Source: Burkholderiaceae bacterium (GTDB lineage Bacteria > Pseudomonadota > Gammaproteobacteria > Burkholderiales > Burkholderiaceae_C). From it: a DNA stretch of 33,773 bases. Both the position numbers and the translations under genes were made by a program. Below are positions 6,852 through 15,745 of the stretch, piece after piece (position 1 is the first letter of the stretch; each line of letters opens with the position of its first letter). The stretch lies in the NCBI GenBank assembly GCA_023954095.1, contig JAMLIQ010000027.1, positions 1 to 33,773 of the forward strand, given 5' to 3'. Under the pieces are notes generated by a model. It saw nothing but the letters and a program-made list of their open reading frames with translations. It searched no databases and was not told the DNA's origin.

Positions 6852-9800
6852 TCAGAGGCGGGGGGCGCGCAACAGCCATTCCAGCGTTCCCACCGCCGTG
6901 GGTTTGCTGAAAAGATAGCCCTGGAAGGCCATGCAACCCATCTTGAGCAGCAGGGCGTGCTGTTCCGGGGTCTCCACCCCTTCGGCCATCACTTCGAGCC
7001 CCAGGCTGCGGCTGAGCGCGATGATGGTCTGCACAATGGCAGCGTCGTTCGGGTCGGTCAGCAGGTCACGCACAAAACTCTGGTCGATCTTGAGCTGGTG
7101 CAGGGGCATGCGCTTGAGGTAGCTCAGGCTGGAATAGCCGGTGCCAAAGTCGTCCAGCGCAAACAGCACGCCCAGCTGGCGCAGCGCCGTCATGGTGGCA
7201 ATGGCGTCGTCCATGTCTTCGACCAGCAGGCTCTCGGTCAGTTCGAGCTTGAGCAGGTGCGCCGGGGCTTCATTGAAGGCCAGGGCCCGGGCCACGTCGT
7301 CCACAAAACGGTTGTTGCGGAACTGGCGCGAACTCACGTTCACCGCCATGGTCAGGTGGCGCAAATGCGGGTCTTTCTGCCATTGCGCCAGCACCTTGCA
7401 GGCCGAATGCAGCACCCAGCGGCCCAGGGTCAGGATCAGACCGGTTTCCTCGGCGAGCGCAATGAAGTCCAGGGGCGAGACGAGGCCGCGCTCGGGGTGC
7501 TGCCAGCGCACCAGTGCCTCCACGCCCACGTAGCGGCTGGTGTGGTCCATCTGGGGCTGGAAGTGCAGAACGAACTGGTTGTGCGCCAGGGCGGCGCGCA
7601 GGTCGGCCTCGAGCGCGGCGCGGGCGGTCACCACGGCCTGCATCTGCGGGTTGTAGAAACGCAGGGTGCTGCGGCCGGCCGTCTTGGCCTGGTACATGGC
7701 CAGATCGGCCTGCTTGAGCAGTTCGAGCACGCTGGTCTGCGTGCCCAGGAACGGCGCCACGCCGATGCTGGGCGTGCTGCGGTACTGGTAGCCCGCCAGC
7801 GCATAGGGCGCCGAGAGCGCAGCCAGCACCTTCTCGCTCACGCGGCGCGCTTCCAGGGCGAGGCTTTCGGGGTCGGTGTCCAGGCCTTCGAGCATGACCA
7901 CGAACTCGTCGCCGCCCAGCCGGGCCACCGTATCGATGCTGCGCACGCAGCCATTGAGGCGCTGGGCGACCTGCTGCAGCAGCAGATCGCCTTTGTCATG
8001 GCCCAGGGTGTCGTTCAGGGTCTTGAAGTTGTCCAGGTCGATGAACAGCAGCGCACCCCCCTGGTGGTGGCGCTGGGCATTGCCCAGGGCCTGCTGCATG
8101 CGGTCGAGCAGCAGCATGCGGTTGGGCAGGCCGGTCAGGGTGTCGTAGAACGCCAGGCGCTGGATCTCGCGGTCGGTGGCCTTGCGCTGGCGGATGTCGG
8201 TATTGATCTCCAGGATCGAACCGGGCTCATTGTCGTGGCCCGGCACCAGCGTCCAGCGCCCCTCCATGTCGATGGCCTGGCCGCCCTGGTCGTATTGCAC
8301 GATCTCTCCGGCCCATTCGCCCTTGTCGAGCACGGCGCCGGTGGCCATGTGGAAGTCACCCGGGTCGCGGTACAGCAGGGTCTCGATAGGCTGTCCCAGG
8401 GCCTCGTCGCGGGGCCGCCCATAGAGGCGTTCAGCGCTCTTGTTCCAGAAGGTGACGCGGCCGTGCAGGTCCCGCACCACGATGGCGTCCTGCGCCTTGT
8501 CCAGCAGCGAGGCCTGGTGGCGGATATGGGCATCGGCCTCTTGCCGGTCTATTTCTGCCGAGGCCCGGGTGGCAAAGATCTGCAGCGTGGTGGCGACAAA
8601 ATCGGCCTGCGTAAGCTGTTGGCGAAACAGCACAAAGATCACGCCGGTAGGTTTGCCCGCACTGTCGCACAATTGCTGCCCGGCGTAGGCCTGGGCCTGT
8701 AACCGCCCGACGATGGGCGACAAGGGGTACTTCTTTGCCAGATCGTGGCTCACCACATGCTGGCGCTGCGTGAGAAGGACCGCGCTGGGCGTGTGCTCCA
8801 TCTCGTACCGGATGTTCGGCACCAGGGCGTCGTTGATGACCAGTGCCAGGGTTTCCAGACGCTGCGTTTCCCCTTCCAGGCAGGGCAGCAACCGGCCCAC
8901 GCAGCCCACCTGGGCTCCGAGGGCCTCCGACATGTTGCGTGCCAGCTGCACAAAAAATTCGGTACCGGTGGAGGCGGATACCGCCGCCGCCATCTTCAGC
9001 ACCGAGGCCTGCAACTGCTGCTGCTCCTTGCGGGCGCGCAGGCTCATGATGCCAAAGGCCAGGTCATTGGCAAGTTCCTGCAGCAGGGCACTTTCCTCCG
9101 GCCCGATGTGCAGCACTTCGGGGGCATAGAGATAGAGCAGTCCGAAGGTGTGCTGGGCCGTGCACAGCGGCAGGCTGATGACACCGTGGAAACCCAGGCC
9201 CTGCATGCGCTTGGCCAGATCGGCAAAGGAAGGGTCGGCGTGCACATCGCGCACGATGACCGGCTGGCCGGAGCGCACCGTGGTTCCAGCCGGGCCCCGG
9301 CCCTGGGGCGTATCGTCCGCCCAGGACAGCTCCAGCGTCTGCAGATAGTCGGCATGGTCACCAGCGTGGGCCACGATTTCAATGGTTTTCTGCGCATCGC
9401 CGCGCGCAAAGCCGACCCAGCCGAGCTTGTAGCCGCCAATGTCCACCACGATGCGGCAGACGGCCTGCAGCAGCGCCATTTCGGAGGTGGCGCGCACCAG
9501 GGTTTCGTTGCAGCTGCTGAGCATGTGGCGCGCGCGCGCCATGCGCGCCAGTTCGCGCTGCGCGCGCAGGCGTTCGGTCACGTTGGTGGCCATCACCTGG
9601 CGCGCGGCAATGCCGTTGAACGTGATGCCGCGCGAGGACACCTCGATGTCCATCACCTCGCCATTCTTCTTGCGGTGGCGGTAGAGCACATTGTTGCGCG
9701 GCGTCTCGTGCGACATGGCCTGCACTTCGTCGTACAGGCGCTGGCGTTCCTGCGGCAGCCACAGGTCTTGCATGCCCATGCGCAGAAACTGTTCTTCGGT

Positions 9801-11687
9801 GTAGCCATAGAGTTCCTGCATGGCCTGGTTGACGGCCAGAAACCGCAGGCTTGCGTCCTTGACGTATACCCAGATGGGCTGGGGATGGGCGTCAAACAGA
9901 TGTCTGTATTGCTGCTCCGACGCCCGCAGCCTGGCAGCCACCTGGCGCAGCTGCACGATGGCGCCCAGCGATTCCGACAGGATCTGCAGGTGCGCCAGGT
10001 CGCGCTGGCTGAAAACGCCTGTGTGCTCCGACGTGACCTTGATTGCTCCCACCACTGCGCCGTCCACGCGCAGCGGCACGGCCAGGGCTGCGCGCACGCC
10101 GGTGCGCTCGTAGGCGCTGCCCAGTTCCCAGCCCTCGGCCGCGATGTCGTTGCACAGCACCGGCTGGCCAGCCTGCAGATCGGGCCAGAGCAGGCTGTCG
10201 TGCAGCGGCAGCGCGGCGCCCACCGGGCGCACCCGCTGACCGGCGCAGGCCTGGGACACCAGGGCGTCGCCTTCGAGCATCTCCACCAGGGCCCCGCTGG
10301 CGCCGCAGGCTTCCTGCGCAGCATGGGCCACCAGCTGCAGCACCTCGGGCAAGGGCATGTCGAGGGAGGAAATGCGCTGTTGCACATGCACCAGTTCGGC
10401 GTGCGTGTGCGCCTCGCGCAGCACCTCCAGTTCGCCTTCCTTGCGGGCGCTGATGTTGGCCATGCCGCCCACCATGCGCAGGGGACGGCCCTGGCTGTCC
10501 CGGGTGACGAAACCCTTGTCCAGAATCCAGAGATAGTGCCCGTCGCTGTGCTGTATGCGGTATTCGGCGCGCCAGTGGCTTGCCGTGCCGGTGACTGCTG
10601 CACGCAGGGATTGGGCAATGCGTTCGCGGTCCTCGGGGTGCAGCAGGCGGAGAAAGGCTTCGGGTGTGGAGAAGCCCTGTTCCAGGGAGATGCCCAGCAT
10701 GGCCTGGAAATTCCCGCCCCACCACACCCGATCTGCGCGCACATCCCAGTCCCACAGCGTGTCGGAGGTGGCTTGCGCGATCAGCTGGAAGCGTTCCTCG
10801 CTCAGGCGCAGTGCGGCATCGGCCTGGCGCTGCTGTGTGATGTCCTGGAACGCGCCCTGCACGCGCAAGGCCCGGTTGTGCGGGTCGCGCACCGACTGCC
10901 CCACAATGCGCAGCCACAGCACGCAGGCCGGTGCCAGCTGCAGCGGCACCTCGGTGTCGATGGGCTGTCCGTTCTGCACGCAGGCCGCAAAGGCCTGCTG
11001 CAGCGCACTGCGGTAGGGCTCCTTCACCCGCTCCAGCGCCTGCTGCGCCGTGTGGATCCTGTGTGCCAGGCCATAGGAGTTTGCAATGTCCTGCGACCAC
11101 TGCAGCTGCTGGCCCGGCAGTTCGACGGACCACCCGCCCACCCTGGCCAGGCGCCCCGCCATGCGCAAGGTCTTGGTCTGCTCCAGCAGGCGCCGGCGGG
11201 CGCTTTTGCGTTCCAGTGCCAGGGATGCCAGTTGCTGCTGCTGCTGGTGCAGCGCAATCTGCGCCAGTGCCAGGCGGGCCAGGGCCTGCAGCGCCTGCAG
11301 GGGGTCGGTGTCTGCGCTGCGCTCCCGGGTGTCCATGACCACCAGCGCGCCCATCGCCCGCCCTTGGGCGTCGACCAAGGGAGCGCAGGCATAAAAGCGG
11401 ATGTGGGGGGCGCCCTGCACCATGGGGTGCCGGGCGAGCACCGGGTGCTGCGCCGCATTCAGCACCACCATCGGGGCACCGCCCCCTTCGGGGCAGTGGG
11501 CGCACAACGGCTGGAAGCGCTCGGCGTCCGGGGCCGAAAGCCCCACCGACGCCCGCAAGGGGGGTATCACCCCGTCTGCGCAATGCAGCACCGCCATGGG
11601 TGCGTCAAAGACATGGGCTGCCAGCAGCGCGATCTGCTCCAGCGGCTCCAGCGGGGCAGGTTTGCGGGGCGCTGCGGAATCCGTCAT
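6852..11687 (-). CDS. Multi-sensor GAF/PAS diguanylate cyclase-phosphodiesterase
   Basis: This 1611-residue cytoplasmic-looking protein turns over cyclic di-GMP. By eye the order is GAF (about 15-150), PAS (170-290), PAS (295-415), GAF (430-590), PAS (600-715), GAF (735-890), GAF-like (900-1060), PAS (1065-1185), GGDEF (1190-1350) and EAL (1370-1605). The cyclase signature RLGGDEFVVM is intact. The phosphodiesterase domain keeps EALVRW, DDFGTGYSSLSYL and AEGVE, so both activities are possible. No transmembrane segment or receiver domain was seen, so input is presumably a small molecule, redox state or light bound in one of the PAS/GAF domains. It ends beside the DnaA-box region and its transcription runs toward it. 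Domain borders are estimates; the GGDEF-EAL assignment is certain, and the fourth GAF is the least certain. Confidence 0.95.
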   Translation of the reverse strand: MTDSAAPRKPAPLEPLEQIALLAAHVFDAPMAVLHCADGVIPPLRASVGLSAPDAERFQPLCAHCPEGGGAPMVVLNAAQHPVLARHPMVQGAPHIRFYACAPLVDAQGRAMGALVVMDTRERSADTDPLQALQALARLALAQIALHQQQQQLASLALERKSARRRLLEQTKTLRMAGRLARVGGWSVELPGQQLQWSQDIANSYGLAHRIHTAQQALERVKEPYRSALQQAFAACVQNGQPIDTEVPLQLAPACVLWLRIVGQSVRDPHNRALRVQGAFQDITQQRQADAALRLSEERFQLIAQATSDTLWDWDVRADRVWWGGNFQAMLGISLEQGFSTPEAFLRLLHPEDRERIAQSLRAAVTGTASHWRAEYRIQHSDGHYLWILDKGFVTRDSQGRPLRMVGGMANISARKEGELEVLREAHTHAELVHVQQRISSLDMPLPEVLQLVAHAAQEACGASGALVEMLEGDALVSQACAGQRVRPVGAALPLHDSLLWPDLQAGQPVLCNDIAAEGWELGSAYERTGVRAALAVPLRVDGAVVGAIKVTSEHTGVFSQRDLAHLQILSESLGAIVQLRQVAARLRASEQQYRHLFDAHPQPIWVYVKDASLRFLAVNQAMQELYGYTEEQFLRMGMQDLWLPQERQRLYDEVQAMSHETPRNNVLYRHRKKNGEVMDIEVSSRGITFNGIAARQVMATNVTERLRAQRELARMARARHMLSSCNETLVRATSEMALLQAVCRIVVDIGGYKLGWVGFARGDAQKTIEIVAHAGDHADYLQTLELSWADDTPQGRGPAGTTVRSGQPVIVRDVHADPSFADLAKRMQGLGFHGVISLPLCTAQHTFGLLYLYAPEVLHIGPEESALLQELANDLAFGIMSLRARKEQQQLQASVLKMAAAVSASTGTEFFVQLARNMSEALGAQVGCVGRLLPCLEGETQRLETLALVINDALVPNIRYEMEHTPSAVLLTQRQHVVSHDLAKKYPLSPIVGRLQAQAYAGQQLCDSAGKPTGVIFVLFRQQLTQADFVATTLQIFATRASAEIDRQEADAHIRHQASLLDKAQDAIVVRDLHGRVTFWNKSAERLYGRPRDEALGQPIETLLYRDPGDFHMATGAVLDKGEWAGEIVQYDQGGQAIDMEGRWTLVPGHDNEPGSILEINTDIRQRKATDREIQRLAFYDTLTGLPNRMLLLDRMQQALGNAQRHHQGGALLFIDLDNFKTLNDTLGHDKGDLLLQQVAQRLNGCVRSIDTVARLGGDEFVVMLEGLDTDPESLALEARRVSEKVLAALSAPYALAGYQYRSTPSIGVAPFLGTQTSVLELLKQADLAMYQAKTAGRSTLRFYNPQMQAVVTARAALEADLRAALAHNQFVLHFQPQMDHTSRYVGVEALVRWQHPERGLVSPLDFIALAEETGLILTLGRWVLHSACKVLAQWQKDPHLRHLTMAVNVSSRQFRNNRFVDDVARALAFNEAPAHLLKLELTESLLVEDMDDAIATMTALRQLGVLFALDDFGTGYSSLSYLKRMPLHQLKIDQSFVRDLLTDPNDAAIVQTIIALSRSLGLEVMAEGVETPEQHALLLKMGCMAFQGYLFSKPTAVGTLEWLLRAPRL

Positions 11688-11869
11688 GGCGTGCGCTGCT
11701 CCAGAAAACCTGGCAGGGCGACGCGGGAGTGCAGGGGCGGCCGGTAAAAGCGCATCAGCAAAGGGTGGAAAGTTGACGCCGGGGGCGCGAAAAAGCGCTA
11801 CGCCGCCATGCTACACCGTTGTCCTGCGACGGGTCAGGGCGCATCCAACGCCGCCGGTGGACGCCCGCT

Positions 11870-12970
11870 TCAGGCGCCGGCGCGGCGTGTCCGTACGGCG
11901 CGGGCCAGGCCTTCGAGCACCGGCATCGTCTGCGCCAGGCTGATGCAGGCGTCCGTGACCGACACGCCATGCTGCAGGGCCTGGCCGGGCACGATGTCCT
12001 GGCGGCCTTCCAGCAGGTGGCTCTCGATCATCAGGCCGGTGATGCGCGCATCGCCCGCGGCGATCTGCTGCGCCACCTCGGCTGCCACGGCAATCTGGCG
12101 CTGGTGCTGCTTGCTGCTGTTCGCGTGCGATACATCGATCATCACCTGTTCGCGCAGGCCTGCGCCGCGCAGCAGGGCACAGGCCGCTTCCACATCGGCG
12201 GCGCTGTAGTTGGGCTGCTTGCCCCCGCGCAGGATGACATGGCAGTCCTGGTTGCCGCGCGTCTCGAAAATGGCGGCCTGGCCCATCTTGGTCATGCCCA
12301 TGAAGGCGTGGGTGGACTGCGCGGCCAGAATGGCGTCGGTGGCCACCTTCACGCCGCCGTCGGTGCCGTTCTTGAAGCCCACCGGGCACGACAGGCCGCT
12401 GGCGAGCTGGCGGTGGCTCTGGCTTTCGGTGGTGCGTGCGCCAATGGCCGCCCAGCTCACCAGGTCGCTGATGAACTGCGGCGACAGCAGGTCCAGGAAC
12501 TCGGTGCCTACCGGCAGGCCCAGCGCCAGAATGTCCAGCAGCAGCGTGCGCGCCATCTCCAGCCCTTCGTTGATGGCAAAGCTGCCGTCCAGGTGCGGGT
12601 CGTTGATGTAGCCCTTCCAGCCCACGGTGGTGCGCGGCTTTTCAAAGTACACACGCATCACCACGAGCAGGTCGTCCTGCAGCGCATCGGCCTGCACCTT
12701 GAGCTGGCGGGCGTAGTCCATGGCCTGGCCGTGGTCGTGGATGGAGCACGGCCCCACCACCACCACGAGCCGGTCGTCCTGCCCGTGCAGCACGCGCGAA
12801 ATGGCGGCGCGGCTGCCTTCCACCAGCGCCAGGGCGGCGTCCGGCGTGGGCAGCCACTCCTGCAGCAGCGCGGGGGTGATCAAGGGGCGCACGGCCTTGA
12901 TGCGCGTGTCGTCGATGCGGGTGGTGTCGTGCGTGCCGGGCACGCTGGCGGGGCGGTGGACGTGGGTCAT
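11870..12970 (-). CDS. aroG: 3-deoxy-7-phosphoheptulonate synthase (class I DAHP synthase)
   Basis: This 366-residue enzyme condenses phosphoenolpyruvate and erythrose-4-phosphate, the first step of the shikimate pathway. It is collinear with Escherichia coli AroG/AroF over its full length: VVVGPCSIHD, RVYFEKPRTTVGWKG, EFLDLLSPQ, GARTTESQ, HRQLASGLSCPVGFKNGTDG, HVILRGGKQPNY, VMIDVSHANSSKQ and IESHLLEG are all present, giving the metal and substrate ligands. The ATG at 12970 was chosen because a longer frame upstream (to 13219) overlaps the nlpC-type gene and lacks homology. Whether it is inhibited by Phe or Tyr cannot be read safely, so the symbol denotes the type only. The nlpC-type gene ends 47 bp upstream on the same strand. 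Confidence 0.95.
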   Translation of the reverse strand: MTHVHRPASVPGTHDTTRIDDTRIKAVRPLITPALLQEWLPTPDAALALVEGSRAAISRVLHGQDDRLVVVVGPCSIHDHGQAMDYARQLKVQADALQDDLLVVMRVYFEKPRTTVGWKGYINDPHLDGSFAINEGLEMARTLLLDILALGLPVGTEFLDLLSPQFISDLVSWAAIGARTTESQSHRQLASGLSCPVGFKNGTDGGVKVATDAILAAQSTHAFMGMTKMGQAAIFETRGNQDCHVILRGGKQPNYSAADVEAACALLRGAGLREQVMIDVSHANSSKQHQRQIAVAAEVAQQIAAGDARITGLMIESHLLEGRQDIVPGQALQHGVSVTDACISLAQTMPVLEGLARAVRTRRAGA

Positions 12971-13017
12971 GATCCCCCGATTGTCGCGCGGACGGCTTGC
13001 AGGCCGCTGTCGAGGGT

Positions 13018-13518
13018 TCAGGGCCTGCGGAAGGCGGGATTCTGGCGCGACCAGTGGCGCGACTGCAGATCGTCCAGGCGCACCGTGCCGCCGGTGCTGG
13101 GCGCATGCACAAAACGCCCCTCCCCCACATAAATGCCTGCGTGCGAGGGGTTGCGGCCCCTGCCAAACACCACCAGGTCGCCGGTGCGCAGTTCGTCCAC
13201 GTCCACGGCCTGGCCCCATTCGCTCAGTTGGGCCACGGTGCGCGGGGGGGCGGCACCCACACGGTGGCGGTACACATAGCCAATCAGCCCGCTGCAGTCA
13301 AAACCGGTGTCGGGGGTGTTGCCGCCATAGCGGTAGGGCGTGCCCACCAGACCCAGCGCGTGGATGGCAATGTCGTGCGCCTGTTCGTCACTCAGGGGTG
13401 AATACACCGGGGAGCGGTGCGTGGCCGCTGGGGAGGGCGTACGAACGGTGCCGCAGCCGCCCAGCACCAGCAGGGCGGCCGCGCAGGCCAGGCAGGGGAG
13501 GAACGATGTACCGCGCAT
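13018..13518 (-). CDS. NlpC/P60 family lipoprotein, probable murein endopeptidase
   Basis: This 166-residue protein starts with a lipoprotein signal (hydrophobic run ending LVLGGC, lipidated cysteine 22). An NlpC/P60 domain follows, from about residue 45. The Cys-His-His catalytic set is visible: cysteine in GFDCSGLIGYVY, histidine in SHAGIYVG and a second histidine in FVHAPSTGG. Members such as Spr/MepS cut peptide crosslinks of peptidoglycan during growth, and the protein would be anchored to the outer membrane facing the periplasm. The RTGDLVVF segment is also typical. It lies between leuA and the DAHP synthase on the same strand, but nothing links their functions. No strong ribosome site was seen at the ATG. 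Confidence 0.92.
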   Translation of the reverse strand: MRGTSFLPCLACAAALLVLGGCGTVRTPSPAATHRSPVYSPLSDEQAHDIAIHALGLVGTPYRYGGNTPDTGFDCSGLIGYVYRHRVGAAPPRTVAQLSEWGQAVDVDELRTGDLVVFGRGRNPSHAGIYVGEGRFVHAPSTGGTVRLDDLQSRHWSRQNPAFRRP

Positions 13519-13540
13519 GGGCCAGAGTTTAGGTCAAATC

Positions 13541-13587
13541 GGCCTTCAGCGCTTATCCATCAAGCGCTGACAGCTATCTTTTTTGAT
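13541..13587 (+). repeat. Dispersed intergenic repeat, copy C, overlapping the leuA 3' end
   Basis: The copy reads GGCCTTCAGCGCTTATCC then AAGCGCTGACAGCTATCTTT in plus orientation. The leuA stop codon (complement of 13560-13562) lies inside it, so the last nine or so residues of LeuA are encoded by repeat sequence. Confidence 0.72.
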
Positions 13588-15227
13588 GCAAGCCGGTTCG
13601 CTGCGCTCACGATGGCCTGCACCGAGGCCGTCACGATGTTGTGGCTGGCGCCCGCGCCGAAGGTGGCGCCCGCCACGCCGTCCATCGCCGCCTCCACGAT
13701 CGCCAGGGCCTGCGCATTCGCGCCGCTGCCGGTGGCGCGCTCTTCGTAATGATGAACGCGCAGCGGCAGGCCCAGCGCATCCACCGTGGCGGCGATGGGG
13801 CCGTTGCCCTGGCCGCGCAGGGTCTGGCGCGTGCCGTCGATGGTCACGTCCAGCTCGATGCCCTGCCCGTCCTCGTCCAGCCGGTGGCCGTGGCAGACGA
13901 TGGCGGCGTGCTGCGGCGCGCGCAGGTAGGTGGCTTGGAACAAGTCCCACAGCGCGTCGCCCGTCATCTCGGTCTCGCTCGCGTCCGTCTGGCGCTGCAC
14001 CACGGCGCTGAACTCCACCTGCATGCGCCGGGGCATGACCACGCCGTGCTCGCGCTCCAGCAGGAAGGCGATGCCGCCCTTGCCGGACTGGCTGTTGACG
14101 CGGATCACGCTGTCATACGTGCGGCCCAGGTCGGCGGGGTCGATGGGTAGGTAGGGCACTTCCCACAGTGCCGCCGGGTCTTGCGCGGCAAAGCCCTTCT
14201 TGATCGCGTCCTGGTGCGAGCCCGAGAATGCGGTGAACACCAGGTCGCCCGCATACGGGTGGCGCGGGTGCACGGGCAGGGCCGTGCATTCCTCGGCGAT
14301 GCGCGCGACCGAGGTGATGTCCGAAAAGTCGAGCCCGGGGTGCACGCCCTGCGTGTACAGGTTGAGCGCGAGGGTCACGATGTCCACGTTGCCGCAGCGC
14401 TCGCCGTTGCCGAACAGGCAGCCCTCCACGCGCTGCGCGCCCGCCATCATCGCCAGCTCGGCGGCGGCCACGCCCGTGCCGCGGTCGTTGTGCGGGTGCA
14501 CGGACAGGACGACGTGCTCGCGCGGCGACAGGCGCCGGTCCATCCATTCGATCTGGTCGGCGAAGACGTTGGGCGTGGCGTTTTCCACCGTGGTGGGCAG
14601 GTTGATGATGATGGGTCGGTCGGGGCCCGCATGCCACGTTGCGATGGCCGTCTGGCAGGCCTTGAGGGAGACTTCCAGCTCGGTGGCGCTGAAGGTCTCG
14701 GGCGAATACTGCAGTGTCCATTGCGTCTCGGGCCGCGCGTCGGTGAGCTGCTTCAGGTAGTCCACGTGGTGGGCGATGAGCTGCATCACCTGCGTCACGT
14801 TCATGCCGAACACGATGCGGCGCCATGCGGGTGCGGTGGCGTTGTACAGGTGCACGATGGCGCGGGGCGCGCCCTGCACGGCCTCCACGGTGCGGGCGAT
14901 GAGGTCCTCGCGCGACTGGGTCATGACCATGAGGGTCACGTCGTCGGGCACCAGGTCTTCGTCGATGAGGCGGCGCACGAAGTCGAAGTCCGTCTGCGAC
15001 GCGGCGGGAAAGCCCACCTCGATCTCCTTGAAGCCGATGCGCACCAGCTCCTGGAACAGCTTCATCTTGCGCTCGCCGTTCATCGGCTCGAACAGCGCCT
15101 GGTTGCCGTCGCGCAGGTCGGTGGAGAGCCACACGGGCGGGCGGGTGATGCTGCGCGACGGCCACTGGCGGTCGGGCAGGTTGATGGGGGCGAGGGGCTG
15201 GTACTTGGTGGCGGGCTTGGAAATCAT
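13560..15227 (-). CDS. leuA: 2-isopropylmalate synthase
   Basis: This is the 555-residue long form of LeuA, which condenses acetyl-CoA with 2-ketoisovalerate in the first committed step of leucine synthesis. The catalytic TIM barrel is N-terminal, with [10 protein letters not shown] (metal aspartate and substrate arginine), [26 protein letters not shown] (metal histidines) and [11 protein letters not shown] linker and a LeuA regulatory domain follow (about 430-550), ending [16 protein letters not shown], which in the family binds leucine for feedback inhibition. The start at 15227 was chosen over an upstream in-frame ATG because GGAGCC precedes it by about seven bases and homologues begin around [10 protein letters not shown]. 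Its tail, ASKKIAVSA, comes from dispersed repeat copy C. A leucine-rich leader ORF lies 119 bp upstream. Confidence 0.96.
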   Translation of the reverse strand: MISKPATKYQPLAPINLPDRQWPSRSITRPPVWLSTDLRDGNQALFEPMNGERKMKLFQELVRIGFKEIEVGFPAASQTDFDFVRRLIDEDLVPDDVTLMVMTQSREDLIARTVEAVQGAPRAIVHLYNATAPAWRRIVFGMNVTQVMQLIAHHVDYLKQLTDARPETQWTLQYSPETFSATELEVSLKACQTAIATWHAGPDRPIIINLPTTVENATPNVFADQIEWMDRRLSPREHVVLSVHPHNDRGTGVAAAELAMMAGAQRVEGCLFGNGERCGNVDIVTLALNLYTQGVHPGLDFSDITSVARIAEECTALPVHPRHPYAGDLVFTAFSGSHQDAIKKGFAAQDPAALWEVPYLPIDPADLGRTYDSVIRVNSQSGKGGIAFLLEREHGVVMPRRMQVEFSAVVQRQTDASETEMTGDALWDLFQATYLRAPQHAAIVCHGHRLDEDGQGIELDVTIDGTRQTLRGQGNGPIAATVDALGLPLRVHHYEERATGSGANAQALAIVEAAMDGVAGATFGAGASHNIVTASVQAIVSAANRLASKKIAVSA

Positions 15228-15233
15228 GATAGT

Positions 15234-15306
15234 GGCTCCACGAACGTTGAAGGCGAAACGGGCGACATCCCCTGCAGCCCTTTGCGTGCGCAAAGGCTGG
15301 TTCGTG
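15234..15306 (-). promoter_or_regulatory. leuA leader RNA structures (candidate attenuator)
   Basis: Between the leader peptide and leuA there is a hairpin at 15279-15296 (CCTTTGCG / CGCAAAGG). An enclosing long-range pairing also exists, with GTTCGTG at 15239-15245 (minus strand) complementary to CACGAAC at 15300-15306. The latter arm abuts the leuA ribosome site GGAGCC (15234-15239). No U-run follows the hairpins, so control would be by ribosome access or Rho rather than an intrinsic terminator. This is inference. Confidence 0.45.
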
Positions 15307-15346
15307 GGCCGGGGTCAGGGGGAAGTCGGGTGTTGCGCTGAGCGGG

Positions 15347-15433
15347 TCAGGCAACGAGGGCGGCGAACGCAGGCAGACCCCGGCCAGGCACTAGGCCTAG
15401 CGATAGGGTGGATAGGAGCATGCTGCGTTGCAT
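15347..15433 (-). CDS. leuA leader peptide (LeuL-like)
   Basis: A 28-codon ORF on the leuA strand starts MQRSMLLSTLSLGLVP and ends FAALVA. Seven of its codons are leucine, in the order CTC, CTA, CTA, CTA, CTA, CTG, CTC. CTA is a rare leucine codon in high-GC betaproteobacteria, and leucine in the neighbouring genes is overwhelmingly CTG or CTC. A leucine-rich, rare-codon mini-ORF just upstream of leuA is the hallmark of ribosome-stalling attenuation: low charged tRNA-Leu would stall the ribosome and change the leader fold. Translation could begin at the ATG at 15433 or four codons later at 15421; neither has a strong Shine-Dalgarno sequence. It is too short for ordinary gene finders. Confidence 0.68.
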   Translation of the reverse strand: MQRSMLLSTLSLGLVPGRGLPAFAALVA

Positions 15434-15441
15434 AGCGGTCC

Positions 15442-15471
15442 ATGCTAGCACAGGGTTGCCGCCGTGCACAA
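15442..15471 (-). promoter_or_regulatory. Candidate sigma-70 promoter for leuA
   Basis: On the minus strand TTGTGC (15466-15471) and TAGCAT (15442-15447) are separated by 18 bp and lie directly upstream of the leader ORF. Initiation would fall almost at the leader ATG, which would make it leaderless or favour the second ATG at 15421. Confidence 0.4.
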
Positions 15472-15489
15472 TACTTCGAGAAAAAATAG

Positions 15490-15529
15490 CTTCCAGCGCT
15501 TTATCCATCAGTGCTGAAAGCTATCAAAT
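15490..15529 (+). repeat. Dispersed intergenic repeat, copy D
   Basis: It reads CTTCCAGCGCTTTATCC then GTGCTGAAAGCTATCAAAT in plus orientation. It lies between the leuA leader region and the 3' end of the small membrane protein gene. Confidence 0.75.
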
Positions 15530-15545
15530 AAGGAGCAATAAGGTG

Positions 15546-15719
15546 CTATTTCTTGATCCGGTCCGGCGTAAAGAAAAGCCCGATGCCCACCGCAATCAGA
15601 ATGAGCGGCCACCAGGTGCGCAGCAGTTCGCGCAGGCTGATGTCGATCACGCCCAGGTTGTTCAGCAGCATGAAGCCGCCCGCCAGGATCAGCACGATGG
15701 CTGCGATGTTGCCGCGCAT
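15546..15719 (-). CDS. Small LiaI/LiaF-like transmembrane protein (DUF5668 type)
   Basis: This 57-residue protein has two hydrophobic segments (about 5-19 and 38-50) separated by NNLGVIDISLRELLRTWWP and ends with basic residues DRIKK. The GFMLLNNLG ... WPLILIAVGIGLFF pattern is that of the LiaI/LiaF-type membrane domain, a short unit of unknown function often linked to envelope-stress genes. The start at 15719 has an excellent AAGGAG ribosome site six bases upstream. It lies 26 bp downstream of the NnrU-type gene on the same strand, so the two are probably co-transcribed. A much longer frame upstream in the same phase is a shadow of that gene. Confidence 0.8.
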   Translation of the reverse strand: MRGNIAAIVLILAGGFMLLNNLGVIDISLRELLRTWWPLILIAVGIGLFFTPDRIKK

Positions 15720-15745
15720 GAAAACTCCTTTGGTGTGCCGATAGC

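Noticed and set aside
5656-6936. Long frames on both strands across the 6034-6851 gap
   Set aside because: Translations have no domain, signal or good ribosome site, run into flanking genes, and cross the DnaA boxes and triplets; the region reads as non-coding.
8745-11747. A 1000-codon open frame on the plus strand
   Set aside because: It is antisense to the GGDEF/EAL gene and rich in His, Gln, Ala and Arg with no recognisable domain; such frames are common opposite high-GC genes.
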